Shown here: positions 7,091-16,337 of the stretch, piece by piece
How the letters are laid out: each line of letters opens with the position of its first letter
Numbering within the stretch: position 1 is the stretch's first letter
NCBI RefSeq assembly: GCF_048388525.1
Contig: NZ_DBGCTQ010000004.1
Coordinates: 1 to 64,000, forward strand
DNA: 64,000 nt
Direction: 5' to 3'
DNA from: BQOK01 sp048388525
Lineage (GTDB): Bacteria; Bacillota; Clostridia; Oscillospirales; Ruminococcaceae
Made by a program: the position numbers and the translations under genes
Notes under the pieces: model-generated
Seen by the model: only the letters and a program-made list of their open reading frames with translations
Database searches by the model: none
What the model was told of the DNA's origin: nothing

Positions 7091-9111
7091 CGGGGCACCT
7101 CCATCTCCACGGGGGTGAACAGCCCCGGCTCCACCCTGTATAGCAGGGTGGAGCCTGCCTCGGCGGCGGCCAGCCCGTCGCTGAACAGGCTGCCGTAGCT
7201 GGCCGTATAGCCGGCGTCCAGCTTGTCCACGAAAATGTAGGCGCAGCCGCTGCCCCGAATGATCTCTTCCATCTCGGCCAGGGTGTACGGGTGGTAATAT
7301 ACCGCGCCCCCCTCCTGCTGCGGGGGCTGGTTTTCCGGCAGCCCAAAGGTGCCGCCCCCGCCTCCCCAGCGGCCCGTGTCCCTGTCGGCCTCCCAGCCGC
7401 TGTAATCCAGGATGTTGGGCAAAAAGTAGCAGCTGTAGGTGAACCACAGGGTGCCGTCGTCCCCCTGGGTCACAATAAAGATGCGGTCCTGCGGTTCCAC
7501 GGCCGCTTTCACCGCCTCTGCCCGTGCCTCGGCCGCATGCTGGTCGGCAAAGGTGGCGTCGGCAAAGCCCAGCACGCTGAACTGGGGCAGCACCATCATG
7601 TTCACCCGTACCAGCATCAGGCAGGCAAAGGCCAGCACCCCCGCGTTCGCCGTCAGGCGCCAGCGCCCCTTCTGCACCGCCCAGGCCAGCAGGGCGATGG
7701 CCATCAAAAACCAGCCGATATAGTAGGTGTAAAGGTAACGGTTGTACGAGGCCAGGGCGGCGGCCTCCGCCTCCTTGAAAATAAACCCGTAGCTTAAGGC
7801 CAGCACGTAGTTGTACGCCGCAAATCCCAGAGTGCTACACAGCATCCACATGCCCGCCCGCAGCTTGCCGCGCGCGCCGGGTGCAAAGACCACGGCCGCG
7901 GCAAATACCGCCAAAATCAGCAGCGCCACCACCGCGCCCGGGCCGATCATCGAGAGCACTGTCTCATAAAAGGCCTTTTTCATGTCCGCGCCGGCCTGGG
8001 CAAAGCGCTGGGCGCGCTGGGTGTAATACTCCGGAACATCAAGCCCCAACAGCAGCCTTGTGCCGTTCAGCGCAACGCGCAGGGTGCTCTCGCTGGTCTC
8101 CCCCATGCCCCCCGCCGCGGCGTTCTGCACCACCAGCCGGGCAATGTATTTCGCCCACACCTGATACAACACCAGCGGCATGCCCATGCACAGGGCCGAA
8201 AAGCCCAGCCGTTTGCCCCAGCCCTTCTTCCACTTTGCCTCAAACCCAAACAAAAAGTGATCCGCCGCGATCAGCGCCGCGGTGATCAGCGCCAAGGGGA
8301 AGGTGTTGTCCTTGATGTTTGCCAAAAATGCCAGCACCGGCAGGATGGGCCACACCGGCCCCTTGCCCGCCCGCAGTGCAAACCACAGCGCCGCCGCCCC
8401 GCCGATCAGCATCCCGGCCGGGATGTCGCCGTAGGCGCTCATATACACCTTGCTCACAAAAATGGTGCGGGCGTAGGTGGTGAAAAACCAGGGCGTGCAC
8501 CAGCCGATCACGGCCAGGGGCACCGCCAGCTTATAGTTTTTAAAATCCACCCGGCCCAGCACCGCCGCGATGCAGGCAAACAGCAGCAGGTCGTAGGCAA
8601 GATACACCTTAAAGGGAGCAAACGCGCCGAAGAACTGCACAAAATATCCCAGCACGATCAATCCCGGGTTCTGGGTGGCGGTCCAGGGCACGCCCAGCTC
8701 GCACGCGGGGAACAGCCGGTCGTTCGCCTTGGTCAGTTTGGCGGCGGTGCCCCACAGGCTGAACTCGTCAAACTCGCTGAACATGGGCTGCCGCAGGGCA
8801 AAATACACCGCAAAGGTCAGCGCCAGCGCCCAGAACAGCACCGCGCCCGGGGTGAACAGCTTTTTCAGCTCCTCCTTTTTTGCATGGCGGGCCAGCGCAA
8901 ACGCGCCCAGCCCCCAGCAGGCCAGGTATCCCAGCCAGCCGGCCGGCCGCAGAACGCCCAGCACCCCGGCCAGGGTGAACCAGGTCGAAACGCAGGCCAG
9001 CGCCGTCAGCGGGGCCAGGGCGCTGTGCAGCCTTGCGCACAGGGTAAAAAACGCGCAAAGCCCAAACAGGGCCGTAAGGCTCAGCGCCAAATCAAAATAC
9101 AGCAAGCTCAT
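7087..9111 (-). CDS. Multi-pass membrane protein, GT-C glycosyltransferase-like (copy 2)
   Basis: 674 residues with about a dozen hydrophobic helices and a soluble C-terminal part from about residue 540. After the second helix group it has SEFDEFSLWGTAAKL; the acidic DEF-x-x-WG motif is in the position where GT-C enzymes carry the catalytic acidic residues of the first outer loop. The same motif (AWDEFTFWGTACKV) is in the paralogue at 9726-11744, together with NPG and YFxQFFG. The family uses polyprenyl-phosphate sugars to decorate glycans on the outer membrane face; this role is inferred. Start at 9111 with TAAGGAG upstream, six bases after the preceding stop. Confidence 0.75.
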   Translation of the reverse strand: MSLLYFDLALSLTALFGLCAFFTLCARLHSALAPLTALACVSTWFTLAGVLGVLRPAGWLGYLACWGLGAFALARHAKKEELKKLFTPGAVLFWALALTFAVYFALRQPMFSEFDEFSLWGTAAKLTKANDRLFPACELGVPWTATQNPGLIVLGYFVQFFGAFAPFKVYLAYDLLLFACIAAVLGRVDFKNYKLAVPLAVIGWCTPWFFTTYARTIFVSKVYMSAYGDIPAGMLIGGAAALWFALRAGKGPVWPILPVLAFLANIKDNTFPLALITAALIAADHFLFGFEAKWKKGWGKRLGFSALCMGMPLVLYQVWAKYIARLVVQNAAAGGMGETSESTLRVALNGTRLLLGLDVPEYYTQRAQRFAQAGADMKKAFYETVLSMIGPGAVVALLILAVFAAAVVFAPGARGKLRAGMWMLCSTLGFAAYNYVLALSYGFIFKEAEAAALASYNRYLYTYYIGWFLMAIALLAWAVQKGRWRLTANAGVLAFACLMLVRVNMMVLPQFSVLGFADATFADQHAAEARAEAVKAAVEPQDRIFIVTQGDDGTLWFTYSCYFLPNILDYSGWEADRDTGRWGGGGGTFGLPENQPPQQEGGAVYYHPYTLAEMEEIIRGSGCAYIFVDKLDAGYTASYGSLFSDGLAAAEAGSTLLYRVEPGLFTPVEMEVPR

Positions 9112-9117
9112 TTCTCC

Positions 9118-9729
9118 TTAACGGGTCCGTTTTTTGCCGGGCAGCAGCGCCCGCGCCTCGGCGGCAAGGGCCAGTGCCAGGGGCGGCAGCGCCAAAAACA
9201 GCAGCAGCCCGCCCCAGCCCGGCACAAACGCCCAGTACCAGCCTTCCGGGGGGTTCAGCTCCACCCCGTCAAACCGGGTTACCACGCCGCCCACACTGTC
9301 CGGGTCCAGGCGCATCTCGCTCACCCGCCTGCCCCCCAGCCGGAAAGTAAATTCCCCGGGCGCCGTCTCCACGGCGTACACGCTCCTGCCCTCCGAAAAA
9401 TCGGCCTGGCCCGGCGCCTTCCAATAAAGCACCGGCGCGTGCCCCGGTGTTGTGCGCAGCACGCGCAGCACCACCGTCTCCAGATAGGCCTCCTGCCGCC
9501 AGATCAATTGGGGATCCGTGTCGGTGGAAACATACCACACGCCCGCCTCTTCGCTCTCCCACAGCCGCACGCTGCTACTCTCCAGCTCTTGCCAGGCAAG
9601 CTGGGTGTGGGGCCGCAGCCCCTTCGCCTCGTACCAGGCGCCGCGGGCAAGGTACGCACAGCCCAGCAAAAGCCAAACTGCCAGCGCGGCGGCATACGCG
9701 GCCGCCAGCCACCTGCATTTTGCTTTCAT
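9118..9729 (-). CDS. Small membrane protein, first copy of a duplicated pair
   Basis: 203 residues, coupled by an ATGA overlap to the membrane protein upstream (9726). Topology is one N-terminal helix (about 8-28), a beta-rich outer domain and a C-terminal helix (about 166-192) with a basic tail KKRTR. It shares DPQLIW (residues 72-77), MRLDP and FVPGWGG with the protein at 6431-7090. The pair is clearly homologous but diverged, so the duplication is not recent. Function unknown; likely partner of the adjacent GT-C-like protein. Confidence 0.8.
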   Translation of the reverse strand: MKAKCRWLAAAYAAALAVWLLLGCAYLARGAWYEAKGLRPHTQLAWQELESSSVRLWESEEAGVWYVSTDTDPQLIWRQEAYLETVVLRVLRTTPGHAPVLYWKAPGQADFSEGRSVYAVETAPGEFTFRLGGRRVSEMRLDPDSVGGVVTRFDGVELNPPEGWYWAFVPGWGGLLLFLALPPLALALAAEARALLPGKKRTR

Positions 9730-11744
9730 CCGGCCGCCCCCCCTTCCACCGGCGCCCAGCGCACCTCGCCGCCCTCGTACCGGATCTCGAACAGATACAC
9801 CCGGTCGGTGCGCTTTGCAGGCAGGTCGGTCACGCCGAACTGCCCGGCAATGCTGATGGCAAAATACGCGTCGCTAGTGTCCACCAGCAGGTGGGTGTAG
9901 CGCCGGTCCAGCAAAAAGCGCTTCAGGTCTTCGGCGGTGCAGATGGTCTGGTAGTCATATACCTCGGGCCGGTCCTCCCCGGCATCCACCGGGTTCACCA
10001 GGTTCATGTGGGTGGTGTCCCACCAGCCGGTGCCGCCCTTTTCCAGGTGCGGGCCGTAGCCAAAGCCGCCAAACCCCCGGCCCAGATGGGCGTTCAGTTC
10101 GTAGGCGTAGTAGTTCCAGCGGTAGGCCCTGTCGCCCTGGCTGATCAGCAGCACTGTGTCGTCCCAGTCCAAAAGGCCGTTCACCGCGGCGGCCCGGGCG
10201 GCCACGTCCCGCCGCTCGTCGTACAGGGTATGGGGCATGTTCCAAAAGCCAGCCGCGGGCCTGCCTCGCACCAGCACCAGCAAACACACCGCCCCCAGAA
10301 GGCCCAGCCCCGCCAGCCTCGTGGCCCGGGGCAGCGTGCCCTTTTCCGCCGCCAGCGCCAAAAGGCCCACGGCCGCCAGCGCCCAGCCCAGGTAGTAGGG
10401 CCCGATGTACCGGATATAGTCCTTCAGCTGATAGGCTTCCTGCTCGCTCAGCACAAAGGTGTACAAAAACAGGTGGAACAGCAAAAACACGCCAAAGCAG
10501 GCGCCGCCCAGCACCGCGAACTGCGCCACCCGGCGCCGGCTGCCCCCCAGCGCCGCCCAGGCCACCGCAAGCAGCGCAAAGATCACCGCCAGCGCCGCGA
10601 TCCCACCGCCCAGAAGGCACACCGGCACCGTTGCCACCGACCTTGCCATCAGCCCGGTCAGCTTTTCAAATTTTTCGGTCCGCTCGGTCAGGCCCAGCAG
10701 CTGCCCAAAACCCTGGGCCAGCATGCCGAAATACCCCACCTGCTCCTCGCTGCCCACCGTCACCTTGCTGGCCCCGGTGGCCGCGGCGTAATACCTGCTC
10801 CAGCCCAAAAACAGCGCCAGCGCCGGCCCGGCCAGCACCGCGCCAAGGCCCAGCGTTTTTGCCAGCCGCTTTAGCCCTGGCCACCCTTTGGCAAACAGCC
10901 AGTCGGCGCAGGCAAGCCCCGCCGCGATCAGGGCATACGCCAGGCCCATGTCCTTGATCAGGGTCAAAAAGCCCAGGGTGACCGCCAGCAGGGCGATGCC
11001 CGCCCGCCGCCGATGCAGCGAAAAATACAGGCACATGCCGCCGCCGAACACAAAAGCCAGCGGCAGGTCCCCCATCACATTGCAGTAAATGTTCGCCACG
11101 CCCCCCAGCCCCGGGGCCGAAAAAAACCAGGGCAGCAAAAAGCAGGCCGCCAGCAGCACCGCCGCCGTGGGCCAGCGCTTTTTCGTCAGGGGCGCAGCCA
11201 CGGCGCTCATGCAGGCGGCAAACAGGGTGTCGTAGGCAAAAAAGGCGCTCCACTCGGAAAAGCCCTTGCCGAAAAACTGAAAGAAATATACCACCAGCAT
11301 CATGCCGGGGTTGTAGCTGCCCGCCTGCACATTGCCGGGGGCCGCCGCGTGCAGGGCGTTCTGCAGCTTTGTGACCTTGCAGGCGGTGCCCCAAAAGGTA
11401 AACTCGTCCCAGGCGATGAACATGGGCTTCGTGGCCGCGAACAGCACAAAAAACACTGTGCCGGCCGCCGCAAAAAACACAAAGCCGGGCACGGCCAGCC
11501 GGCGCGCCGCGCCCGCCAGCCGCCCCGCCGCCGCAAGGGATACGGCGCATCCCGCCGCCGCAAGGTAGACCAGCCACCCGCCCAGCCGCAAAAAGCCCGC
11601 AAATCCCCACAGGCAAAGCCACACCGCCACCCCCGCCAGCACCGGCAGGGGCAGCAGCGCGGCGTTCAGCCGAAACCGGTCGGCCAAAAAAGCGCAGAAC
11701 ACCCACACCGCCGCAAGCGCCAGAATACCGCTCAGATATGCCAT
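9726..11744 (-). CDS. Multi-pass membrane protein, GT-C glycosyltransferase-like (copy 1)
   Basis: 672 residues, nearly the same length as its paralogue at 7087-9111, with the same order of elements: four or five helices, the IAWDEFTFWGTACKVTK motif near residue 135, YNPGMMLVVYFFQFFG, further helices, and a soluble C-terminal region with LLISQGD and YAYELNAHLG. The acidic pair in DEF-x-x-WG is the best candidate for a catalytic site. A GGAGG site precedes ATG 11744. It lies 45 bases after the DUF2142 gene. A role in transferring sugars of the surface glycan, or in polymerising it, is inferred from membrane topology and operon context. Confidence 0.75.
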   Translation of the reverse strand: MAYLSGILALAAVWVFCAFLADRFRLNAALLPLPVLAGVAVWLCLWGFAGFLRLGGWLVYLAAAGCAVSLAAAGRLAGAARRLAVPGFVFFAAAGTVFFVLFAATKPMFIAWDEFTFWGTACKVTKLQNALHAAAPGNVQAGSYNPGMMLVVYFFQFFGKGFSEWSAFFAYDTLFAACMSAVAAPLTKKRWPTAAVLLAACFLLPWFFSAPGLGGVANIYCNVMGDLPLAFVFGGGMCLYFSLHRRRAGIALLAVTLGFLTLIKDMGLAYALIAAGLACADWLFAKGWPGLKRLAKTLGLGAVLAGPALALFLGWSRYYAAATGASKVTVGSEEQVGYFGMLAQGFGQLLGLTERTEKFEKLTGLMARSVATVPVCLLGGGIAALAVIFALLAVAWAALGGSRRRVAQFAVLGGACFGVFLLFHLFLYTFVLSEQEAYQLKDYIRYIGPYYLGWALAAVGLLALAAEKGTLPRATRLAGLGLLGAVCLLVLVRGRPAAGFWNMPHTLYDERRDVAARAAAVNGLLDWDDTVLLISQGDRAYRWNYYAYELNAHLGRGFGGFGYGPHLEKGGTGWWDTTHMNLVNPVDAGEDRPEVYDYQTICTAEDLKRFLLDRRYTHLLVDTSDAYFAISIAGQFGVTDLPAKRTDRVYLFEIRYEGGEVRWAPVEGGAAG

Positions 11745-11789
11745 GCGCGTGGCCTCCTTTCGTGATCCGTCGGGCCGGGACCCGGCCCG

Positions 11790-13457
11790 TCACCGTATGG
11801 TGAACACCGGCCCGATAAAATAATGCTGGAACAGCAGCACCGCGCCCGCCGCGCCAAAGGCCGCCGCCGTTCCCAGGGCCACGGCGCGCGCCTTGGTCCT
11901 GCCCAGGGCAAGGCGCGGCTCCAGCACATGGCTCAGCAGCGCCGCCAGCAGCACGAACAGCATCAGGAAGGCGGGCAAAAAGTACCGCGCCTGCATGCCG
12001 ATGATGCGGATCATGCCCACCGGCGTGCTGGTGATATACATGGCCGTGGCCGCCCCCGCGATATACGTCACCGAGAGCGCGCCCAGGCCCAGGGCGGGCC
12101 TCCATTTCAGGCTGCTTTTCTCGTGCACCGAAAGGGCCGCCGCAAACAGCAGCACCAGCGGGCTGGCCCAATTCAAAAACGCCACGGGCAGGTCCAGCGC
12201 GCCGAACACCCCCATCTGGCCAAGAAAGAAGTCGTTCTCGTAAAAGCTGCCCAGCAGCACCGCCGCGTACCGTAAAGGGTTATGCAGGATGCCCGCAAGC
12301 TGCTGCACCTCGTTCGCCCCCGCGATCTGCCGCCCCACATAGGCAAAATTCTGCCGGAACACGGTGCCGTACCAGTCAAAAAACTTGCCCAGGGCAAACC
12401 CTCCCACCAGGCAGGCCGCCGCCAACTGCCACTTTTTCCAGCGGGTTTTCCAGGCCTTTTTCGGCAGCACCAGGGGCAGCGCCAGCCACAAAAGGTTGAT
12501 ATAGGGCTTGGCGATGTTCATCATCACAAAGGCGAACAAAAACCAACCGATGTCCCGGTCAGTGATCTCGTCCTTGCAGTAAAAGCTGGCCACCAGGTAA
12601 TAAAAGCCCAAAAGGGTGGCGTCGTAGCTCACCGAGGCCGCCATGTAAAGGCTCAGCGGCAGCAGCATGAACGCCAAAAAGACCGGCTGGTAACGCCTGC
12701 AGTTTTTCAGCGCCAGCCAGCACAGCGCCGCGTAGGCCGCTAGGTTTGCCAGCCGCGCCGCGTACAGGCATCCCAGCGCTCCCAGCCCGGCAACCCGCGC
12801 CAGCAAGATGCCCAGCGCCTGGGGCAACATGGAAACGGTCATAAAAAAGTACGGCTCGCTCACCTCGCCCTTCGGCCCGCTCCCGTCAAAATAGGCGGCA
12901 AATCCGTCGGCAATGCTCTCCACCCGGCCGTTTTCACCCCGCTGCTTCAGGCCGTAGCCCTCGGTGGTGTAGCTCACCGGGTCGCCGCCGGCCGTTTTTG
13001 TCATGCCCTGACTCGTGTGGGCCGACACCCACGCCCCCGGGAAGCTCTCCACCAGCTTTGCCACGTCCGCCGGGTAGGCGCGGCTCCCGTCAAAAGTAAA
13101 GCGCCCCTGGCTCAGCGAATAGCTGCGCAGAAAATGGGCGGTCTCGTCCGGCGTCTGCAGGGGCGGGTTCGCAAAGCAGAACAGCGCCCCGCACACCGCC
13201 ACGGCCAAAACCGCCTTGGCCTCAAAGCCTTTGCACACAAAATGCCCCAGGGCCGCGGCCCCCACCCCCAGGCACGCAAGGCCCGCCGCCGCCCGATACA
13301 GCGCCGGCGCCGGCACGCCCCGGGCGTCCAGGTAATAAAACACGCGCCAGCAGTAGGCCAGCGCCAGGGCCCCCGCCACAGCCGCCAGCAGGCCCAGCAC
13401 CCACCACGCCGCCCGCGCAAAGGGCTTTTTCTTCTTTTGAACGGCAGTCTCGCGCAT
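11790..13457 (-). CDS. DUF2142 family polytopic membrane protein
   Basis: 555 residues with about 11 to 12 predicted helices. The N-terminal outer loop has LQTPDETAHFLRSYSLSQGRF near residues 105-125, the diagnostic TPDE-x-x-HFxR pattern of DUF2142 proteins, which are found in capsule and cell-wall glycan clusters and are thought to be GT-C-type transferases. Start at 13457 with GGGGGAG upstream. It is the second gene of the LegB operon; the 142-base gap before it contains a short GC hairpin (13495-13516) but no terminator T-run. Confidence 0.85.
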   Translation of the reverse strand: MRETAVQKKKKPFARAAWWVLGLLAAVAGALALAYCWRVFYYLDARGVPAPALYRAAAGLACLGVGAAALGHFVCKGFEAKAVLAVAVCGALFCFANPPLQTPDETAHFLRSYSLSQGRFTFDGSRAYPADVAKLVESFPGAWVSAHTSQGMTKTAGGDPVSYTTEGYGLKQRGENGRVESIADGFAAYFDGSGPKGEVSEPYFFMTVSMLPQALGILLARVAGLGALGCLYAARLANLAAYAALCWLALKNCRRYQPVFLAFMLLPLSLYMAASVSYDATLLGFYYLVASFYCKDEITDRDIGWFLFAFVMMNIAKPYINLLWLALPLVLPKKAWKTRWKKWQLAAACLVGGFALGKFFDWYGTVFRQNFAYVGRQIAGANEVQQLAGILHNPLRYAAVLLGSFYENDFFLGQMGVFGALDLPVAFLNWASPLVLLFAAALSVHEKSSLKWRPALGLGALSVTYIAGAATAMYITSTPVGMIRIIGMQARYFLPAFLMLFVLLAALLSHVLEPRLALGRTKARAVALGTAAAFGAAGAVLLFQHYFIGPVFTIR

Positions 13458-13599
13458 GGCTCCCCCTGTTTTTCTTTAAAAATAGGCCGCGCGGCGTGGG
13501 GTGCCCGCTCCCCACGTTGAAACGCGCCGCCGGGCCGGCTTCGCAAAAAAGCCCGCCCGGCAGCCGCACAGCGCTCCCGCGGCGGCAAAGCCGCCGTGC

Positions 13600-14583
13600 T
13601 TACAGATTATACACGTCCGGCTTGTAGCGGGCGATGTTTTGTTTTAAAAATTCAATGGTGGCCGCCAGCCCCTCTTCAAAGGTGTAGGCGGGCGCCCAGC
13701 CGGTCAGGGCCTTCAGCCGCGAGGCGTCGCCCAGCAGGCGCTCCACCTCGCTCTTGCCCGGGCGCAGCCGCTGCCCGTCGCACACCACCCGGGCCGCGGG
13801 GTTGATCTGCCGGATCAATTCCGCCGCCAGCTCCCCGATCGAGTGCTCCTGCCCGGTGGCGATGTTCACCTCCTGCCCAATGGCCTTTTCACACCCCGCC
13901 AGCGCCATAAAGCCCGCCGCCGTATCCTTCACATAGTTGAAGTCCCGGGTGGGTGCAAGGCTGCCCAGCTTGATCTCGGTGCGGCCGGTCAGCAACTGGG
14001 TGATGATGGTGGGGATCACGGCGCGGGCGCTCTGCCGCGGGCCGTAAGTGTTAAAAGGCCGCACGATGGTCACCGGCAGGTCAAAGCTCCGGTAAAAGCT
14101 CTCAGCCAGCCGGTCGGCGCCGATCTTGGTGGCCGAATAGGGGCTCTGCCCCTGGTAGGGGTGGTTTTCGTCAATGGGCACATACCGGGCGGTGCCGTAC
14201 ACCTCGCTGGTGCTGGTCACCAAAAGGCGCTTTGTGCCCACCTGGCGCGCCGCGTTCAGCACGTTCAGGGTGCCCTTGATGTTGGTGTCCACATAGCTGT
14301 CGGGGCTGTGGTAGCTGAACGGAATGGCGATCAGCGCGGCCAAATGATACACCACGTCCTGCCCTTCCATTGCGGTGCGCACGCCGTTGGGGTCGCGGAT
14401 GTCCCCCAGAAAGACCTCGATCTCGTTTTTGATCTCGGGGGGCAGGGTGTCCAGCCAGCCCCAGGTACCGAATGAGTTATAATAGCAGAAGGCCTTGACC
14501 CTCTCGCCCTTCTTTACCAGTTCCTCGGTCAGGTGGCTGCCGATAAATCCGTCGGCGCCGGTGACCATCACGGTGTTGGCCAT
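13600..14583 (-). CDS. legB: LegB-type NAD-dependent sugar 4,6-dehydratase
   Basis: 327 residues, extended short-chain dehydrogenase. It removes water from a nucleotide-activated N-acetylglucosamine to give the 4-keto-6-deoxy sugar, the first committed step of the GDP route to legionaminic acid. GADGFIGSH (residues 8-16) is the NAD-binding glycine motif and YSATKIG holds the catalytic Tyr and Lys. The stretch FGTWGWLDTLP near 40-50 is characteristic of the LegB/PglF-distinct subgroup. First gene of the minus-strand operon, directly behind a TTGAAA-N17-TATACT promoter and an AAGGAG ribosome site. Confidence 0.9.
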   Translation of the reverse strand: MANTVMVTGADGFIGSHLTEELVKKGERVKAFCYYNSFGTWGWLDTLPPEIKNEIEVFLGDIRDPNGVRTAMEGQDVVYHLAALIAIPFSYHSPDSYVDTNIKGTLNVLNAARQVGTKRLLVTSTSEVYGTARYVPIDENHPYQGQSPYSATKIGADRLAESFYRSFDLPVTIVRPFNTYGPRQSARAVIPTIITQLLTGRTEIKLGSLAPTRDFNYVKDTAAGFMALAGCEKAIGQEVNIATGQEHSIGELAAELIRQINPAARVVCDGQRLRPGKSEVERLLGDASRLKALTGWAPAYTFEEGLAATIEFLKQNIARYKPDVYNL

Positions 14584-14611
14584 ATTTTAAATCTCCTTAT
14601 CAAATGGTTTG

Positions 14612-14658
14612 CGTAACCAATTTGTTACTAGTATAATATAAACATGCAGTGATTTCAA
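14612..14658 (-). promoter_or_regulatory. Promoter of the legB glycan operon with downstream dyad
   Basis: Minus strand: -35 TTGAAA at 14658-14653, 17-base spacer, -10 TATACT at 14635-14630. Just downstream is an imperfect inverted repeat, GTAAC-N6-GTTAC (14612-14627), that overlaps the expected start of transcription and could be an operator. No regulator can be assigned. Confidence 0.7.
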
Positions 14659-14671
14659 GGAAAACACAGCC

Positions 14672-14700
14672 TTTACACCCGAGCGGGCAAACTGTATAAT
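14672..14700 (+). promoter_or_regulatory. Promoter of the MBOAT-flippase operon
   Basis: TTTACA at 14672-14677, 17-base spacer, TATAAT at 14695-14700. It is back to back with the legB promoter, so the two glycan operons fire divergently from a 170-base region. Confidence 0.75.
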
Positions 14701-14752
14701 AAACGTTTGGGGCGTGCGCGCGTCCTATAAAAAGGAAAGGGGCGGTTTCAGG

Positions 14753-16318
14753 GTGAGTTTTCAGAGCTTTTCTTATTTTGCCTTTCTGCCCCTGGTGGCT
14801 TTCGCCTATTTAAAGCTTGCTCCCAAACGCTTTCAGCCCGGCCTGCTGCTGGCGGCCAGCCTGCTGTTCTATTGGTTCAACCGCCCTTCCGCCGCCCAAT
14901 TCGGCGGGCTGTGGCAGGCGCTGCCCCTTGCCCTTCTGTGCGCAAGCTGCTTGTTTGTGTGGCGCCTCGGGCTGGCCATCCAGGCCGCCGCCGCGCCCCG
15001 CAAGGGCCGGCTTTTGGGGTTCGGGGCCGTCCTTTTGCTTTTGGTGCTGGCCCTTTTCAAATATTATAACCTGGTTTTGCCGCTTCTTCCCCTCGCGCCC
15101 GGCGCGCTGCACAGCCTGCCCTTTCCCCTCGGCGTCAGCTTTTACACCTTCGCGGCCCTCAGCTACCTCATCGACGTGCGCCGGGGCGATCTGCCCGCAG
15201 AGCGCAGCCTTGTGGATCTTGCGGCCTTTCTGTGCTTTTTCGGCACCATCACCGCCGGGCCAATCTGCCGTGCACGCCTTGTGCTGCCGCAGTTAAAGCA
15301 GGAACACCGCTTTTGCGCGGCACGCACCGTGCGCGCGCTCCAGCTCTTCGCGCTGGGCCTGTTCAAAAAGGTGGCGGTGGCCGACGTGCTGCTGCTGTTC
15401 GCTCAGCAGGTGTTTGGCGATCTTTCGGGCCACGGCGGCCCCACCCTGCTGCTGGCCCTCGTTTTTTATACCTTCTATCTCTACTTCGATTTTGTGGGCT
15501 ACTCCGAGATGGCGCGGGCCAGCGCTCTCTTGCTGGGGCTCGAGATCCCCGAAAACTTCAAAACGCCCTTTTTTGCCGCCAACTTTTCCGGCTTTTGGAA
15601 CCGGTGGCACATCAGCCTCTCCTCTTGGCTGCAGGATTATCTCTTCACTCCCCTCGTCTGGGCCGACGCCTCCCGCCTGCCTCTCGTCGGCAGGCGCGTC
15701 AGCCGTTTTTCGCCCGTGTTCTGTGTGGCTGTGGTGTTCTTTGTCTCGGGCTTCTGGCACGGCAGCACCCTGCCCTTCGTGGTGTGGGGCCTTTTGCAGG
15801 CCGTCTACCGGGTGGGGGAGGAGCTTTTGCACCAGCGCCTGGGCAAGCCCAAAAAAAAGGCTTCCGCCCGGCTGCTCTGGGCCAAGCGGGGGGGCGTATT
15901 CTGCCTGTGGGTGTTCAGCATGGCCTTTTTTGCCATGGGCTCCGGCGTAGGCCAGCCCGCGGGCGCGCAGTACGGCGTGGCCGAGGCCTTCACCCTGCTG
16001 GCGGGCCTTTTCCGGGGCTGGGCCCCCGGGCGCTTTGCCGCCGAGAGCTGGCAGGCGGTTTTGCACGGTTTTTACGCCCAGCCCCTGATGGCGGCCGCCT
16101 ATCTTGTGTTTCTGGCTCTCACGCTGGCGCTGGCTTTTTGGCTGGACTGGCAGCGCAATTTCCATTTTAAAAATGGCAGCGAAGAGCTGGTGCTGTCCGC
16201 CCAAAGGCCCTGGGTGCGCTGGGCGCTCTACTACGCCCTGGTGCTGGGCATTTTTGCGGGCCTCGTGATCCAGAACGGCGGCTTTGCCGGGGGCAGCTTT
16301 GCCTACGGCGGCTTTTAA
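14753..16318 (+). CDS. MBOAT family membrane-bound O-acyltransferase
   Basis: 521 residues from GTG 14753 (VSFQSFSYFAFLP), chosen because MBOAT proteins of the AlgI/DltB group begin this way; an in-frame GTG at 14714 lies almost on the promoter. About ten helices. WNRWHISLSSWLQDYLF and GFWHGSTLPFVVWG are the two conserved MBOAT signatures, the histidine of GFWHG being the presumed catalytic residue. These proteins move acyl groups, usually acetyl, across the membrane for O-acylation of polysaccharides. The next gene is an SGNH protein, the usual partner (compare AlgI/AlgJ, PatA/PatB), supporting O-acetylation of the surface glycan. Confidence 0.92.
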   Translation: MSFQSFSYFAFLPLVAFAYLKLAPKRFQPGLLLAASLLFYWFNRPSAAQFGGLWQALPLALLCASCLFVWRLGLAIQAAAAPRKGRLLGFGAVLLLLVLALFKYYNLVLPLLPLAPGALHSLPFPLGVSFYTFAALSYLIDVRRGDLPAERSLVDLAAFLCFFGTITAGPICRARLVLPQLKQEHRFCAARTVRALQLFALGLFKKVAVADVLLLFAQQVFGDLSGHGGPTLLLALVFYTFYLYFDFVGYSEMARASALLLGLEIPENFKTPFFAANFSGFWNRWHISLSSWLQDYLFTPLVWADASRLPLVGRRVSRFSPVFCVAVVFFVSGFWHGSTLPFVVWGLLQAVYRVGEELLHQRLGKPKKKASARLLWAKRGGVFCLWVFSMAFFAMGSGVGQPAGAQYGVAEAFTLLAGLFRGWAPGRFAAESWQAVLHGFYAQPLMAAAYLVFLALTLALAFWLDWQRNFHFKNGSEELVLSAQRPWVRWALYYALVLGIFAGLVIQNGGFAGGSFAYGGF

Positions 16319-16337
16319 CGAAAGGGGGCGCCGCGCC

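Noticed and set aside
13495..13516. Hairpin CGTGGGG-N8-CCCCACG with GGGGAGCG considered as another CRISPR-repeat remnant
   Set aside because: Only eight bases match the repeat and no spacer-length partner is present; it is an ordinary GC hairpin.
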